This document shows, one piece after another, positions 13,647-22,565 of a stretch of DNA of 64,000 nt. Both the position numbers and the translations under genes were made by a program. The notes beneath the pieces are model-generated. The model was not told where the DNA came from and ran no database searches. It was given only the letters and a program-made list of their open reading frames with translations. Source of the DNA: a virus; the IMG/VR virus record IMGVR_UViG_3300032313_000518, positions 1 to 64,000 of that record, one strand, 5' to 3'. Each line of letters opens with the position of its first letter. The stretch's first letter is position 1.

Positions 13647-16600
13647 TTAGTTAAATAGGTATCTTACACCCAATTGAATTTGGTAGCGAGAACCAAATCC
13701 TACGTTATCTCTGAATGAATCAGTAAACGGAACTTTGTTTCTTCCATCCAAATAAGGGAATGAGAAGATTGGTGTTTTACCATCAGTATCCAATTTAACA
13801 AAGTTAAGAGGAGTGATTGTTGTAGGTAATTGTTGAACACCTAATTTGCTACTAATAAAGTTTGTGAAGTTATATACATCAGCAGTAAAACGCAATGTAT
13901 GCTTTATAGCTCCAACTTTAATGTAAACGTCTTGCGTTAAATTCAAATCTAATCTATGAACCCACGGAAGAACCAATGCTTGTCTTTCCGCCATCATACC
14001 TCTACGAGTTGAAAGGTAAGGATTGTTTGAAATGAAAGCATCCAATTGAGACCATAATTCAGCTTGTGTTCTTGTATCAGCTACACCACTTACCGCAGAT
14101 GCATTAGTTAATTTAATTTGAGATGCATCTTTAGGAACGAAGATTATATCGTTACCATTGAAACCATCGTTATTCAAATCACCACCATATGTGTATGAAA
14201 GAGATGCCTGTGGAGCATTTGGTGAAGCCTCATATAATAAACCAATTGAAGTTTTTGTATTCTTAATAAACTCTTTACCATAATTCACACTTGCAATAAT
14301 TCTATGTGGTAAGTAGTTGTTTGAAAAACCTGCTTCAAAGTTGTTAGGGTCAGTACCAGTCGGTCTAGCTCCCCACATTGTAAATGCAGTAGAACCATTG
14401 ATTGTTGCATCTACTGCCGTTTGACGAGTATAAGAAGCGTTTACACCTAAGTTATTGAATTGTCTTTGGATTTGTAATGTTCCAAATAAAGTATGGCCAA
14501 TGTTTGCATTAGTCATATAGATTGCGTTACCAATGTTTGGATTTTGTGGAGTTTGAGCTGCACCAACCGCATCATATACCGAACGTTTAACAAAACGAGT
14601 TCTACCATCACTTAATGTTGTGTTACCCTCCGAAGGTAATGCAACGTTTTGGAAAACAGTAGCGTTGATATTTTGGATATAAGTTCCCTCCGCAGTTACG
14701 GTCCAACCTAATACTTTCTTATCAACTGCTAATGTAGATTTCCAAACCTGTGGGAATTTATAATTAGGGTCAGTTACGTTAAGAGAATATGATTTGGATA
14801 AACCTGGCGTTGGAGTTGGTCTATACTTATCAATATCCGGTGAGAACACATATCCAGTTCCATTTGTAATAGAGCCAAATAATGCCATACCACTATTAGA
14901 TGCCTGATTTGAAATCCATACAAATGGCGGAGGTCCTTGGAATAAACCAGTACCACCTCGTATTTGTAAAGTTTGGTCATCATTCACATCCCAGTTAAAT
15001 CCAACTCTTGGTGATATTTGTAGTGAAGCAGATGGTGCTAAACCTGTGTTTAATTTCGTACCATTATAGAACTTATCTAAACCTGCAACTACTGGATTGA
15101 AAAGGAAGTTATCAGCAAACGAAACATAATCAGCTCTAATACCATATGTTAAAGTTAGATTATCTTTTATTCTAAACTTATCCTGCGCAAATAAACTCAA
15201 CTCCGTATTCTTTGGTCCAACCAAAGGAAACCCACCACTCAATGAATATGATAAATCATAGAATGCTGCTGGTTTTGTTCCTGCTGCCGAAGCGTAGAAA
15301 TCTGCTAAACTATTGAAACGATACGCACCTGCGAATGAAGGTGAGAAACCATTTGAATAAGTTTTGAATGAGTTTTGTGTACCAAATGTAAATTCGTGCT
15401 TACCTTTATATAAGTTGAAAATGTTATTAATTTGGATTACATCACTATTTAATACGTTACCATATGTAAATCTTTCATAACCAAATGTTGTATAAGGTAA
15501 ACCATTACCATCTAAGATATCCACTTGTGGGAAATTACCAACACTTAAAGGTGCTCTATAATCTCTCAATTGAGTATATCCAATTTGTAATTTATTATTT
15601 GCTGAATTAGAGAAACGAGTATTCAATTCACCAATTAAGATATCCGCATCATTGTTGATAACATAACCACTACCAAAGAAAGGCATTGCGGTGTTACCCG
15701 GTCTTCTACCATTTGATGAGTTGATTGAACCACTATTAGATGCTGGGATATCTGCTGAAGAACGTAACATTGTATATTTCAATGAGAACGAATTCTTTGC
15801 ATTAATATTCCAATCCAACTTTGTAGTTAATCTTTGTGATTTAGAACCATACTGATAACCCTGATATGAACCCGGATTATAATTGTATTTATCGATTAAG
15901 AATTTTTGTAAAGCATCTAAATCAGCTGCTTTAGCTTGTGAGATATTGATACCATTGGGATTGTTGTTAGCATCAGATGCTGTCCATTGTGTACCCGGCT
16001 CCATTCTTTCTTCTTGCTCTCCGTTTAGGAAGAAGAACAACTTATCCTTAACAATCGCACCACCTGTGGTGAAACCTTTAAGGTCATATGTAAATGGTTG
16101 TTGTGGTAAAGTGATATCACCCACCTTATAACCTTGTAAATCTTTATTCTTAAAATATTGGTAAACCGAACCAAATGCCTGATTCTTACCACTACGAGTT
16201 ACTGTATTCACCGAGCCACCTGCGAATCCACCATACTTAACATCAAAAGGAGAAACGTTTACTTGAATTTGTTCAATCGCATCCAATGAGATTGGTTGTG
16301 CTCCCGTCTGTCCTCCCAATGTTCCATCACCCAATCCAAATGAGTTATTGAAGTTCGCACCATCCAATGTTACGTTGTTCAATTGAGAACTCATACCGCC
16401 AAACGATAAGTTGTTTTGCGATGGTACTAATTTAACTAAATCTTTCCAACTACGATTTACGTTTGGTACTGATTCGATTAATCTTCTATTGATAATCTCC
16501 TGCGAACCATTACGGCTTGAGTTGAAAACTTTGTTTTGACCTGATACAACTACAACTTCATTTAACGTAGTAGATGATTCCACTAAATTAAAATTAGCTT

Positions 16601-16907
16601 TGTGTGTCTGTCCTAACAATAATGTAATATCATTTTGTGTTTCGGTTTTGTAACCTACAAATGATACTGTCACTACATACGGTCCTCCAATTTTTAAGTT
16701 TGGTAGGTTATATCTTCCATCAGCACGAGTGGTTGTACCATACTTCGTACCGGTTGGTTGATGGGTAGCTTGTACAGTTGCACCTGCAATAGCTTCCTTA
16801 CCTGCCAAAACATTCCCTTGAATTTCTGATGTAGTTTCTTGTGCTTTTGCTACAAATGTTGATACGAATACCAACAAAAGTAACATTAGATTTTTTAACT
16901 TTCTCAT
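13647..16907 (-). CDS. Oar-like TonB-dependent outer-membrane receptor, 1086 aa
   Basis: Complete receptor. Signal peptide MRKLKNLMLLLLVFVSTFVAKAQ (cleavage after AKA), a carboxypeptidase-regulatory-like beta-sandwich (about 27-110: GNVLAGKEAIAGATV, DGRYNLPNL, VSFVGY), a TonB box (NEVVVVSG, about 116-123), a plug (NVTLDGANFNNSFG, IEQIQVNVSPFDVKYGGFAGG) and a barrel of about 800 residues ending in GVRYLFN. Such proteins import large substrates or move proteins across the outer membrane using TonB energy. In a phage genome this is remarkable: a full, uninterrupted host-type receptor, under a host-type promoter with a structured leader. It could supply nutrients, mask or replace the phage receptor, or be a recent host acquisition. 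Confidence 0.93.
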   Translation of the reverse strand: MRKLKNLMLLLLVFVSTFVAKAQETTSEIQGNVLAGKEAIAGATVQATHQPTGTKYGTTTRADGRYNLPNLKIGGPYVVTVSFVGYKTETQNDITLLLGQTHKANFNLVESSTTLNEVVVVSGQNKVFNSSRNGSQEIINRRLIESVPNVNRSWKDLVKLVPSQNNLSFGGMSSQLNNVTLDGANFNNSFGLGDGTLGGQTGAQPISLDAIEQIQVNVSPFDVKYGGFAGGSVNTVTRSGKNQAFGSVYQYFKNKDLQGYKVGDITLPQQPFTYDLKGFTTGGAIVKDKLFFFLNGEQEERMEPGTQWTASDANNNPNGINISQAKAADLDALQKFLIDKYNYNPGSYQGYQYGSKSQRLTTKLDWNINAKNSFSLKYTMLRSSADIPASNSGSINSSNGRRPGNTAMPFFGSGYVINNDADILIGELNTRFSNSANNKLQIGYTQLRDYRAPLSVGNFPQVDILDGNGLPYTTFGYERFTYGNVLNSDVIQINNIFNLYKGKHEFTFGTQNSFKTYSNGFSPSFAGAYRFNSLADFYASAAGTKPAAFYDLSYSLSGGFPLVGPKNTELSLFAQDKFRIKDNLTLTYGIRADYVSFADNFLFNPVVAGLDKFYNGTKLNTGLAPSASLQISPRVGFNWDVNDDQTLQIRGGTGLFQGPPPFVWISNQASNSGMALFGSITNGTGYVFSPDIDKYRPTPTPGLSKSYSLNVTDPNYKFPQVWKSTLAVDKKVLGWTVTAEGTYIQNINATVFQNVALPSEGNTTLSDGRTRFVKRSVYDAVGAAQTPQNPNIGNAIYMTNANIGHTLFGTLQIQRQFNNLGVNASYTRQTAVDATINGSTAFTMWGARPTGTDPNNFEAGFSNNYLPHRIIASVNYGKEFIKNTKTSIGLLYEASPNAPQASLSYTYGGDLNNDGFNGNDIIFVPKDASQIKLTNASAVSGVADTRTQAELWSQLDAFISNNPYLSTRRGMMAERQALVLPWVHRLDLNLTQDVYIKVGAIKHTLRFTADVYNFTNFISSKLGVQQLPTTITPLNFVKLDTDGKTPIFSFPYLDGRNKVPFTDSFRDNVGFGSRYQIQLGVRYLFN

Positions 16908-16949
16908 ACTTTTTTTGTTTTTGTTTTGTTTGTTTAATTAAAATAAAAA

Positions 16950-17103
16950 AGGTGTAGGGACATCCCACACCTGCTTAAAGATAGAATAGTTGCCTGTTAG
17001 AAGGCTCGTTTAAAAATGTAACTTTTTTTAGATTTATTTGTTTGTCTAACATAGGCAATGTTTTCTATCCTTTTATAACTATTTGATAGATATAAAATTT
17101 TAA
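16950..17103 (-). ncRNA. structured leader of the TonB receptor gene (possible attenuator or riboswitch)
   Basis: Between the minus-strand promoter and the start codon lies about 195 bases. Arms 16980-17001 and 17045-17069 pair in three nested blocks (GATAGAA/TTCTATC, TTGCCT/AGGCAA, GTTAGA/TCTAAC) around a 43-base loop. Closer to the gene, 16950-16972 forms a second stem (AGGTGT..GGGA/TCCC..ACACCT) followed on the minus strand by a T-run, the form of an intrinsic terminator inside the leader. This is the layout of an attenuator or riboswitch; I do not recognise a known class. Confidence 0.55.
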
Positions 17104-17135
17104 CAAAGATACGAAGAAAAAATGAAAAATCCTAA
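17104..17135 (-). promoter_or_regulatory. host-type promoter of the TonB receptor
   Basis: On the minus strand TTAG (17135-17132), 20 bases, TATCTTTG (17111-17104). Fits the Bacteroidota primary sigma promoter exactly. Confidence 0.75.
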
Positions 17136-17211
17136 TTTTTTGTTTAGTATTTTACCAATATGATTAGTATGCCCAATATTAAAAAATAATTAAAAAATAT
17201 TTGGTAAAAAA

Positions 17212-17243
17212 TTAGGAAATGTAAAAACTTTTTATTACCTTTA
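17212..17243 (+). promoter_or_regulatory. early-type phage promoter P9
   Basis: TTAG at 17212-17215, 20 bases, TACCTTTA at 17236-17243; the ATG at 17270 follows in a GATATG context. It is divergent to the TonB receptor promoter about 77 bases away. The 16908-17269 gap holds these two promoters and the receptor leader and nothing else I can support. Confidence 0.7.
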
Positions 17244-17269
17244 CTATGTAATAAATGATAAAATAAGAT

Positions 17270-17590
17270 ATGAAAAATTACAATAACCCCATCGTTGAAA
17301 AGTTTATTGAAAAAGTGAATGCTGAAATCGAAGAGTATTATTCAACTCACTTATCAAACCTAACACCCAAACCAATGGAGATGCGTGTTGGTACTAAGTT
17401 TATCAAATTAATTAGTAACGGAAGCGTATGGGGATTTATCTCCCGATATGATGGTGATTACAAAGGAGTTCCAATTAAGAAAGGTGATTTAATGAAATCT
17501 GCTTCCCGTAATGCTCCTGCCAAACATAGTAGAGGTAACATCGTTGATGGAACTGCTCGTTATGGTGTGTATGGAGTTCAGTACCTATAA
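17270..17590 (+). CDS. hypothetical phage protein, 106 aa
   Basis: Helical N-terminal third (IVEKFIEKVNAEIEEYY) and a strand-rich remainder with KFIKLISNGSVWGFI and KKGDLMKSASRNAPAKHSRG, a pattern I have seen in other phage proteins of unknown role. Ten bases before the helicase gene, so probably its operon partner. Confidence 0.6.
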   Translation: MKNYNNPIVEKFIEKVNAEIEEYYSTHLSNLTPKPMEMRVGTKFIKLISNGSVWGFISRYDGDYKGVPIKKGDLMKSASRNAPAKHSRGNIVDGTARYGVYGVQYL

Positions 17591-17600
17591 AAAATAAAGA

Positions 17601-18977
17601 GTGCAGTTAAGACCAAATCAAATAGAACCTGTTAAAAAGGGAGTGGAATTCTTTAAGCAAAAGAAAGCCGTTCCCTCAATTATTGTTGCTCCAACGGCAT
17701 TCGGTAAATCAATCGTTATCGCTCAGATAGCAAAAGAAGTTGGAGAGAAGTTATTAGTTATCCAACCATCCAAAGAGCTATTAGAGCAGAACTATAATAA
17801 GTTTATAGGGTTAGGTGGTGAGGCATCAATCTATTCGGCTGCTATGGGAGAGAAGGAGATTGGACATGTTACCTATGCAACCATTGGTTCGATTGTAAAC
17901 ATCGCATACAAGTTTAAGGATATGGGTATCACCAAAGTCATTATCGATGAGTGTGATAGATTCCCAAGAGACCCTAAGGGAATGATGAGAAGATTTTTAG
18001 ATGCTGCAAAAACAACTCACGTATTAGGATTAACCGCAACTCCATTAAAGTTACAAACTAATATGGGGGATGATGGAAGACCTTTTTCTAAATTGGTAAT
18101 GTTGACATCCCGTTCTAAAAAGGGTATATTCTTTAAGGAGGTACTTCATGTAGCTCAAATTAAAGAGATGGTTGATTTACAATTTTGGTCTCCTCTAAAA
18201 TATGAATCATATGATTTTAATACTGGGGATTTAGTTTACAATTCGACCAACGCAGAGTTCACCGATGAATCAATTCAAAAAGCTTACAAAAATCAAGATA
18301 TTGGTGGTAAAATAATGAAGAAGATTTCGGATATGCCTGATAGAAAATCTATATTAGTTGCCGTACCCTCAATTGATGATGCTAAATTATTATCAACAAA
18401 ATTACCATCATGTGAAGCAGTATATAGCGGAATGCCTGATAAGGATAGAGATAGGATTATTGATGATTTTAAAAACCTAAGATTACGAATTGTAGTTCAA
18501 GTTACTATTCTTTCGGTAGGATTTGACCATCCTCAATTAGATTGTATCATTACAGGTAGACCTACTGCATCTTTAAGTTGGTGGTATCAATTTGTGGGAA
18601 GAGTAACTCGTATCCACTCCGAAAAGCCAAATGGATTGGTTATAGATTTTGTAGGTAGTGTTCCGAAATTTGGAAAGGTTGAGGATTTATACTTTAAGAA
18701 AGAAGGTGTGATGTGGAAACTCTATGGGGAAGGTCAAAAGTTGTTGACTGGTATTCCATTGCATGAAGTTGGATTACATATAGAAGGAAAGAAATCTCCT
18801 TACGAATTAGCAGAAGAAAGTCCTGATGTGATTATGACATTTGGCAAATACAAAGATACACCAATCAGAAAAATACCTATATGGTATAGAAAGTGGATGT
18901 TGGAGAACATTACTTGGAATCAATTTAATCAAGCCATAAAAGCTGAATTACTCCGATTAAAAAATATTGGAATTTAA
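17601..18977 (+). CDS. UvsW-like superfamily II DNA/RNA helicase with extra C-terminal module, 458 aa
   Basis: Starts with GTG at 17601 (RPNQIEPVKKGVEFF is the Q-motif-like beginning). Walker A PTAFGKS at about 31-37, motif II DECD in place of DEAH/DEAD, motif III GLTATP, and motifs V-VI (VTILSVGFDHPQLDCII ... QFVGRVTR). This fits phage UvsW-type helicases for recombination and fork remodelling. The last 50 residues (IMTFGKYKDTPIRKIP, WYRKWMLENI) form a separate DUF3820-like module also found beside exonucleases. Fusion of the two is slightly unusual. Confidence 0.88.
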   Translation: MQLRPNQIEPVKKGVEFFKQKKAVPSIIVAPTAFGKSIVIAQIAKEVGEKLLVIQPSKELLEQNYNKFIGLGGEASIYSAAMGEKEIGHVTYATIGSIVNIAYKFKDMGITKVIIDECDRFPRDPKGMMRRFLDAAKTTHVLGLTATPLKLQTNMGDDGRPFSKLVMLTSRSKKGIFFKEVLHVAQIKEMVDLQFWSPLKYESYDFNTGDLVYNSTNAEFTDESIQKAYKNQDIGGKIMKKISDMPDRKSILVAVPSIDDAKLLSTKLPSCEAVYSGMPDKDRDRIIDDFKNLRLRIVVQVTILSVGFDHPQLDCIITGRPTASLSWWYQFVGRVTRIHSEKPNGLVIDFVGSVPKFGKVEDLYFKKEGVMWKLYGEGQKLLTGIPLHEVGLHIEGKKSPYELAEESPDVIMTFGKYKDTPIRKIPIWYRKWMLENITWNQFNQAIKAELLRLKNIGI

Positions 18978-18984
18978 TCTATTC

Positions 18985-18994
18985 AATATTTATT
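18985..18994 (+). promoter_or_regulatory. late-type element AATATTTATT
   Basis: AATATTTATT lies only three bases before the ATG at 18998, so if active the transcript would be nearly leaderless. Weaker match than most in the set. Confidence 0.3.
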
Positions 18995-18997
18995 GGT

Positions 18998-19243
18998 ATG
19001 TTGAATAAATTTAGATACTACATATCAAGATATTGGGTTACTATATCGTTTATAGTATTAGCAATTTATTTTTATCCAACACATACTGAAATAACTCAAT
19101 GTGGTCCAATGATATTGGATTCAAATAATAATCATAAAACATTATTTGGATTAGGTGAAATGAGCTGGATGTGGTTATTGATGGCAGTAGCACATGGTGC
19201 TAACTATTGTTATTGCGATATAAAAAAATTAATAAAAAAATAA
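18998..19243 (+). CDS. small two-span membrane protein, 81 aa
   Basis: Two hydrophobic segments (about residues 13-25, WVTISFIVLAIYF, and 55-68, SWMWLLMAVAHGA) and a basic end (CDIKKLIKK). Probably inner membrane. One base separates it from the next gene. No known family; holin-like topology cannot be excluded. Confidence 0.55.
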   Translation: MLNKFRYYISRYWVTISFIVLAIYFYPTHTEITQCGPMILDSNNNHKTLFGLGEMSWMWLLMAVAHGANYCYCDIKKLIKK

Positions 19244-19244
19244 A

Positions 19245-19478
19245 ATGTCATATTTCGTACACAAACAACTAATACCCATTGATTCAAATGTGGGTGACCC
19301 GAATTGGGCAAAAAGACAGATATGGGTTTTACGCCTAAATCCAAATGATACCATTGATGAATTTGATACTATCGATGAAGCACAAGTTAAAGTTGGATTA
19401 TTAATGAATGAAGACCCTTCTGGTAGAATCTACAAAGTTGTAGAACGATTGGAAGATGGTACATTCTCCGATATTTAA
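19245..19478 (+). CDS. small hypothetical protein, 77 aa
   Basis: Soluble acidic protein with KRQIWVLRLNPNDTIDEF and a C-terminal KVVERLEDGTFSDI. No recognised family. Co-transcribed with the preceding membrane protein. Confidence 0.5.
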   Translation: MSYFVHKQLIPIDSNVGDPNWAKRQIWVLRLNPNDTIDEFDTIDEAQVKVGLLMNEDPSGRIYKVVERLEDGTFSDI

Positions 19479-19543
19479 AAAAATAATAAACATACATGCG
19501 GTAACACTTCCCTGGTTTGCACTGTGTCACATGTCTGCCTGCG

Positions 19544-19605
19544 AAAAGTTGTCAAAAGATTGAAATTAAAAATTTTGCCTGAACCAATAATCTTCCAACT
19601 TTTTT
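19544..19605 (+). terminator. long nested hairpin with T-run (terminator or small RNA end)
   Basis: AAAAGTTG (19544-19551) pairs with CAACTTTT (19596-19603) and AAGATT (19556-19561) with AATCTT (19589-19594), around a 27-base A/T-rich loop; a T-run closes it. The gene-free stretch 19479-19770 also contains a G+C-richer block at 19499-19542 that I cannot explain; it may be a small RNA ended by this hairpin. The host-type promoter for the next gene begins at 19717. Confidence 0.5.
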
Positions 19606-19716
19606 AGGTGATTAAAGTATAGTATCCGAAGGACACATTTATATATATGACCATCTTTTACCAAACGAAAGAAAAAAATCAAAAAATATTAAAAAAATAA
19701 AATATAGTTTGTTTTG

Positions 19717-19748
19717 TTTGGATTTATCAATTTTTATTCTTATCTTTG
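19717..19748 (+). promoter_or_regulatory. host-type promoter
   Basis: TTTG at 19717-19720, 20 bases, TATCTTTG at 19741-19748. It overlaps an upstream extension of the next frame, so it fixes the start at 19771. Confidence 0.75.
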
Positions 19749-19770
19749 TAAATTAACTAAAACAAAATAT

Positions 19771-20130
19771 ATGTTACACTCGAATTTTGAAGACCCTTCA
19801 ATTGTTGAATTAGCCGAAAAGGATTATCCTGAAACTACTGCTGAATACAAACGAATTATGTATGAGCAATATGAATTGTTCTGCCGTAAACAATCAAACT
19901 ACGGACCGGGAAACATTTCGGTAGGAACTGAATGTAGAAGTGATGCGGATGTAAAGTTATCATTGACTGGATTGTGGTTTAGAATTAATGATAAGATTAA
20001 TCGTTTAAAACAAATGATTATTATTGGAGCACAAGATAATGTTGGAGAATCTCTAACGGATACATATCAAGACCTTTCAGTATATGGTATCATCGCTCAA
20101 ATTGTACAAAACAAAAAGTGGGGTAAGTAA
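19771..20130 (+). CDS. Nmad1-like (DUF1599) nucleotide-modification-associated protein, 119 aa
   Basis: Residues about 30-115 match nucleotide modification-associated domain 1: YEQYELFCRKQSNYGPGNIS, then LTGLWFRINDKINRLKQMI, then NVGESLTDTYQDLSVYG. In phages this domain is linked with thymidylate-type enzymes and nucleotide metabolism; catalysis is not established. The promoter at 19717-19748 places the start at 19771, not 19714. Its stop overlaps the deaminase start by one base. Confidence 0.75.
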   Translation: MLHSNFEDPSIVELAEKDYPETTAEYKRIMYEQYELFCRKQSNYGPGNISVGTECRSDADVKLSLTGLWFRINDKINRLKQMIIIGAQDNVGESLTDTYQDLSVYGIIAQIVQNKKWGK

Positions 20131-20570
20131 TGGAGTGGGGTGAATACTTTATTAATATAGCCGAACAGGTTAAATTAAAATCAAAAGATAACAACACCAA
20201 AATAGGAGTGGTTATAGTTGGTAAAGATAATGAGATTGTTTCTACCGGCTATAACTCCTTTCCAAGAGGTATTGATGATAGTGTAGAAGAACGACAAGAA
20301 AAACCTGAAAAGTATTTTTGGTTTGAGCATGCAGAACGTAACGCAATCTACAACGCAGCACGAATTGGAGTATCAACTTTAGGAACTACAATGTATATGA
20401 CTTGTGGTATCAGTTGTGCGGATTGTGCTAGAGCTATTATCAATGCAGGAATTTCAAAGATTGTACTTCGTAGTGGGAAAGGTGCAATGAGTCCAAAGTG
20501 GGTAGAATCATCACAACGTTCAAATCAAATGTTTAAAGAAGCCGGAATCCAAATCGAATATTATGATTAA
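20130..20570 (+). CDS. dCMP deaminase family zinc enzyme, 146 aa
   Basis: Zinc deaminase with HAE at residues 67-69 (FEHAERNAIYNAA) and the metal cysteines C96 and C99 in GISCADCA; here the usual proline before the first Cys is Ser. It converts dCMP to dUMP, feeding the thymidylate synthase at 30 kb. Start (TAATG) overlaps the Nmad1-like gene, so the two form a nucleotide-metabolism pair. Confidence 0.88.
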   Translation: MEWGEYFINIAEQVKLKSKDNNTKIGVVIVGKDNEIVSTGYNSFPRGIDDSVEERQEKPEKYFWFEHAERNAIYNAARIGVSTLGTTMYMTCGISCADCARAIINAGISKIVLRSGKGAMSPKWVESSQRSNQMFKEAGIQIEYYD

Positions 20571-20572
20571 TT

Positions 20573-20582
20573 CATATTTATT
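20573..20582 (+). promoter_or_regulatory. late-type element CATATTTATT
   Basis: CATATTTATT ends three bases before the ATG at 20586; a partial match. If used, the mRNA of the next gene would have almost no leader. Confidence 0.35.
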
Positions 20583-20585
20583 TGT

Positions 20586-21941
20586 ATGGAATACAGACCA
20601 ATAGCAGATTTAGATAATCTATACCCATTAACCGAAAATCCTGAATTAACACCATATAATACTGTAGCTAAAGATTTGGTTAGTTTTACAGGGTTATATC
20701 CTGATGTTAATAAAATTGATATTGCAATAAAATCCATAAAAGATATACAAATTGTTGCTAACACAAATTTTCAATTTATAATAGCCGTTAAAAAATATAA
20801 TATTGATGAACCTGAAAAAATTCAATATTTTACATCTCCAAGTTTTTATTCTTTATTGGAAACCGCTTTATATGAATCAAATCATTACTTTATAAATTCT
20901 GCTCAAGGTAAATTTTTATATTATAGTTTACCATTATCTTCAAAAAGAACTTTATCAATTGATGCTAAATATGTAGTTGAGTTTGTACTTGAAGAAACAT
21001 TAAAATTATTTTCAACACCAACAGACCCAAAGAAAAAATCAATGAGGAAACTGGAAAATGAAGCAGGTGTTAATTTTAAAAAAAATATATATTTTAATTA
21101 TTCAGATAATTCAATTGATTATTATTCTTTAATTAAATATATTGATTGGGTTGTATCTTCTGAAAATTTGACAGAAATAATTGAGCAAAATGGAGTATTG
21201 GAAGCAAGTGCTTTATGTGATTTTGCATATGGTAGATTAAATAGTAATGGTGAATTTATCACTAAAGCTGCATATGATTTAGAAACAAAACTTCAAGATT
21301 TACAAGATGAGTTAGATGCTCTTAATGTTGATATTGGTAAAGTGGAATATGCAATAAAGAACCCAACTAATGCTGAGTTAAATTTATCTAATGTTGCACT
21401 TGGTGCATTAGCTGGAGTAGCTGGTGCTGCTGTTATTGGAGCTGGTATTGGTGCATTGGGAGCTACTGCATTGGCAACAGCTGCTGGAGCAATTGCTGGA
21501 GTTCCTGTTGTTACGGGATTAAGTACAGTATTAGCAGGTGCATTATCTGGAGCAGCATTAGGACCTATTGGAATAGCTGCTGGTTTGGTGGTTGGTGGTT
21601 TGTTTGCAATATTTGGTAGTAATAAGAATAAAAATGCACAACAAAAAGCAATAAATGAATTTGTTCAAAATCTCAAAGGTGAATTAGCAAAATTAAAAGC
21701 AAGAAAAACTGAAATAGAAACTCAAATAGAAAAATTAAAACAAAATATAACTGTGTTAGGTGATACTAAATTAAATCCATCTGGGATTAATAAATTTGAT
21801 TTAAGTACAACTTATATTGTAAAAAACACACCACCCCCACCACCAATGTCAGGTACTATTGATGCACCATCTGGTGGAAACCAAGGTGGAGGAACGCCGG
21901 GCGGACCAGGATTTAATGATAGTGGTACATATGGTTCATAA
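20586..21941 (+). CDS. probable virion protein with coiled coils and Gly/Ala hydrophobic core, 451 aa
   Basis: Globular N-terminal part (about 1-230), a coiled coil (LETKLQDLQDELDAL, about 237-262), then about 80 residues of Gly/Ala-rich hydrophobic sequence (GAGIGALGATALATAAGAIA and similar) able to span a membrane several times, a second coiled coil (LAKLKARKTEIETQIEKLK), and a Pro/Gly-rich tail ending SGTYGS. The tail resembles the end of the baseplate-region protein at 62243 (YDGYFGS). It could be a membrane-active injected or tail protein; this is inference. Confidence 0.6.
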   Translation: MEYRPIADLDNLYPLTENPELTPYNTVAKDLVSFTGLYPDVNKIDIAIKSIKDIQIVANTNFQFIIAVKKYNIDEPEKIQYFTSPSFYSLLETALYESNHYFINSAQGKFLYYSLPLSSKRTLSIDAKYVVEFVLEETLKLFSTPTDPKKKSMRKLENEAGVNFKKNIYFNYSDNSIDYYSLIKYIDWVVSSENLTEIIEQNGVLEASALCDFAYGRLNSNGEFITKAAYDLETKLQDLQDELDALNVDIGKVEYAIKNPTNAELNLSNVALGALAGVAGAAVIGAGIGALGATALATAAGAIAGVPVVTGLSTVLAGALSGAALGPIGIAAGLVVGGLFAIFGSNKNKNAQQKAINEFVQNLKGELAKLKARKTEIETQIEKLKQNITVLGDTKLNPSGINKFDLSTTYIVKNTPPPPPMSGTIDAPSGGNQGGGTPGGPGFNDSGTYGS

Positions 21942-22525
21942 TGTTTTATGTAAGATGTGGAAATATAGAATCTAATATACCTTGGGGTAGACCTAATGTT
22001 GAGGCATTGAAAAATTGGTACACTCAATTATCTCAATTAAATTCAAATACAAATAAATTCAAATTTAATATAGTTGGTGGATTTGCGGAAAAACTATCAA
22101 ACCCTAATATAGATACTTGGGATATTGATATTGCATTAACATCTGATATTATAGAAGATTATAATCAAATAAAAACTTTATTGGATGATGCAACTAAATT
22201 AGCTTTTGAAAATAAAATACTATTGGATATATATTGGGTTAATCATCAGCTATTTGATTTCCACCAAAACTTATCAGCAGATACGAATTTAGAAAATATT
22301 GACAAATCTAAATTAATTTTAATAAGAAATTTTTATGATTTTGAAATAACTAAAAATGGTAATACAACTTATATAGATTTGCGTAATAATCAACAAGTTA
22401 GGGAATTAATTGATGGATTATATATGTTTTATGGATACAATGAATCTACTATAAATAAGGTAATAAGCCGAATAAAGGATAATATTTACAAACGTAATAT
22501 TGTAGAAATACAATCTATTTATTGA
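21941..22525 (+). CDS. nucleotidyltransferase-like protein, 194 aa
   Basis: FNIVGGFAEKL followed by DTWDIDIALTSDI gives the hG-G...DxD pattern of minimal nucleotidyltransferases. The rest is helical with no clear substrate domain. Start overlaps the previous stop by one base. Possible roles are nucleotide transfer to RNA or protein; alternatively it is a non-catalytic relative. I found no antitoxin-like partner beside it. Confidence 0.55.
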   Translation: MFYVRCGNIESNIPWGRPNVEALKNWYTQLSQLNSNTNKFKFNIVGGFAEKLSNPNIDTWDIDIALTSDIIEDYNQIKTLLDDATKLAFENKILLDIYWVNHQLFDFHQNLSADTNLENIDKSKLILIRNFYDFEITKNGNTTYIDLRNNQQVRELIDGLYMFYGYNESTINKVISRIKDNIYKRNIVEIQSIY

Positions 22526-22565
22526 TTTTACAAATACTTATTAGTAATAAAACTAAGTTTTGCCT

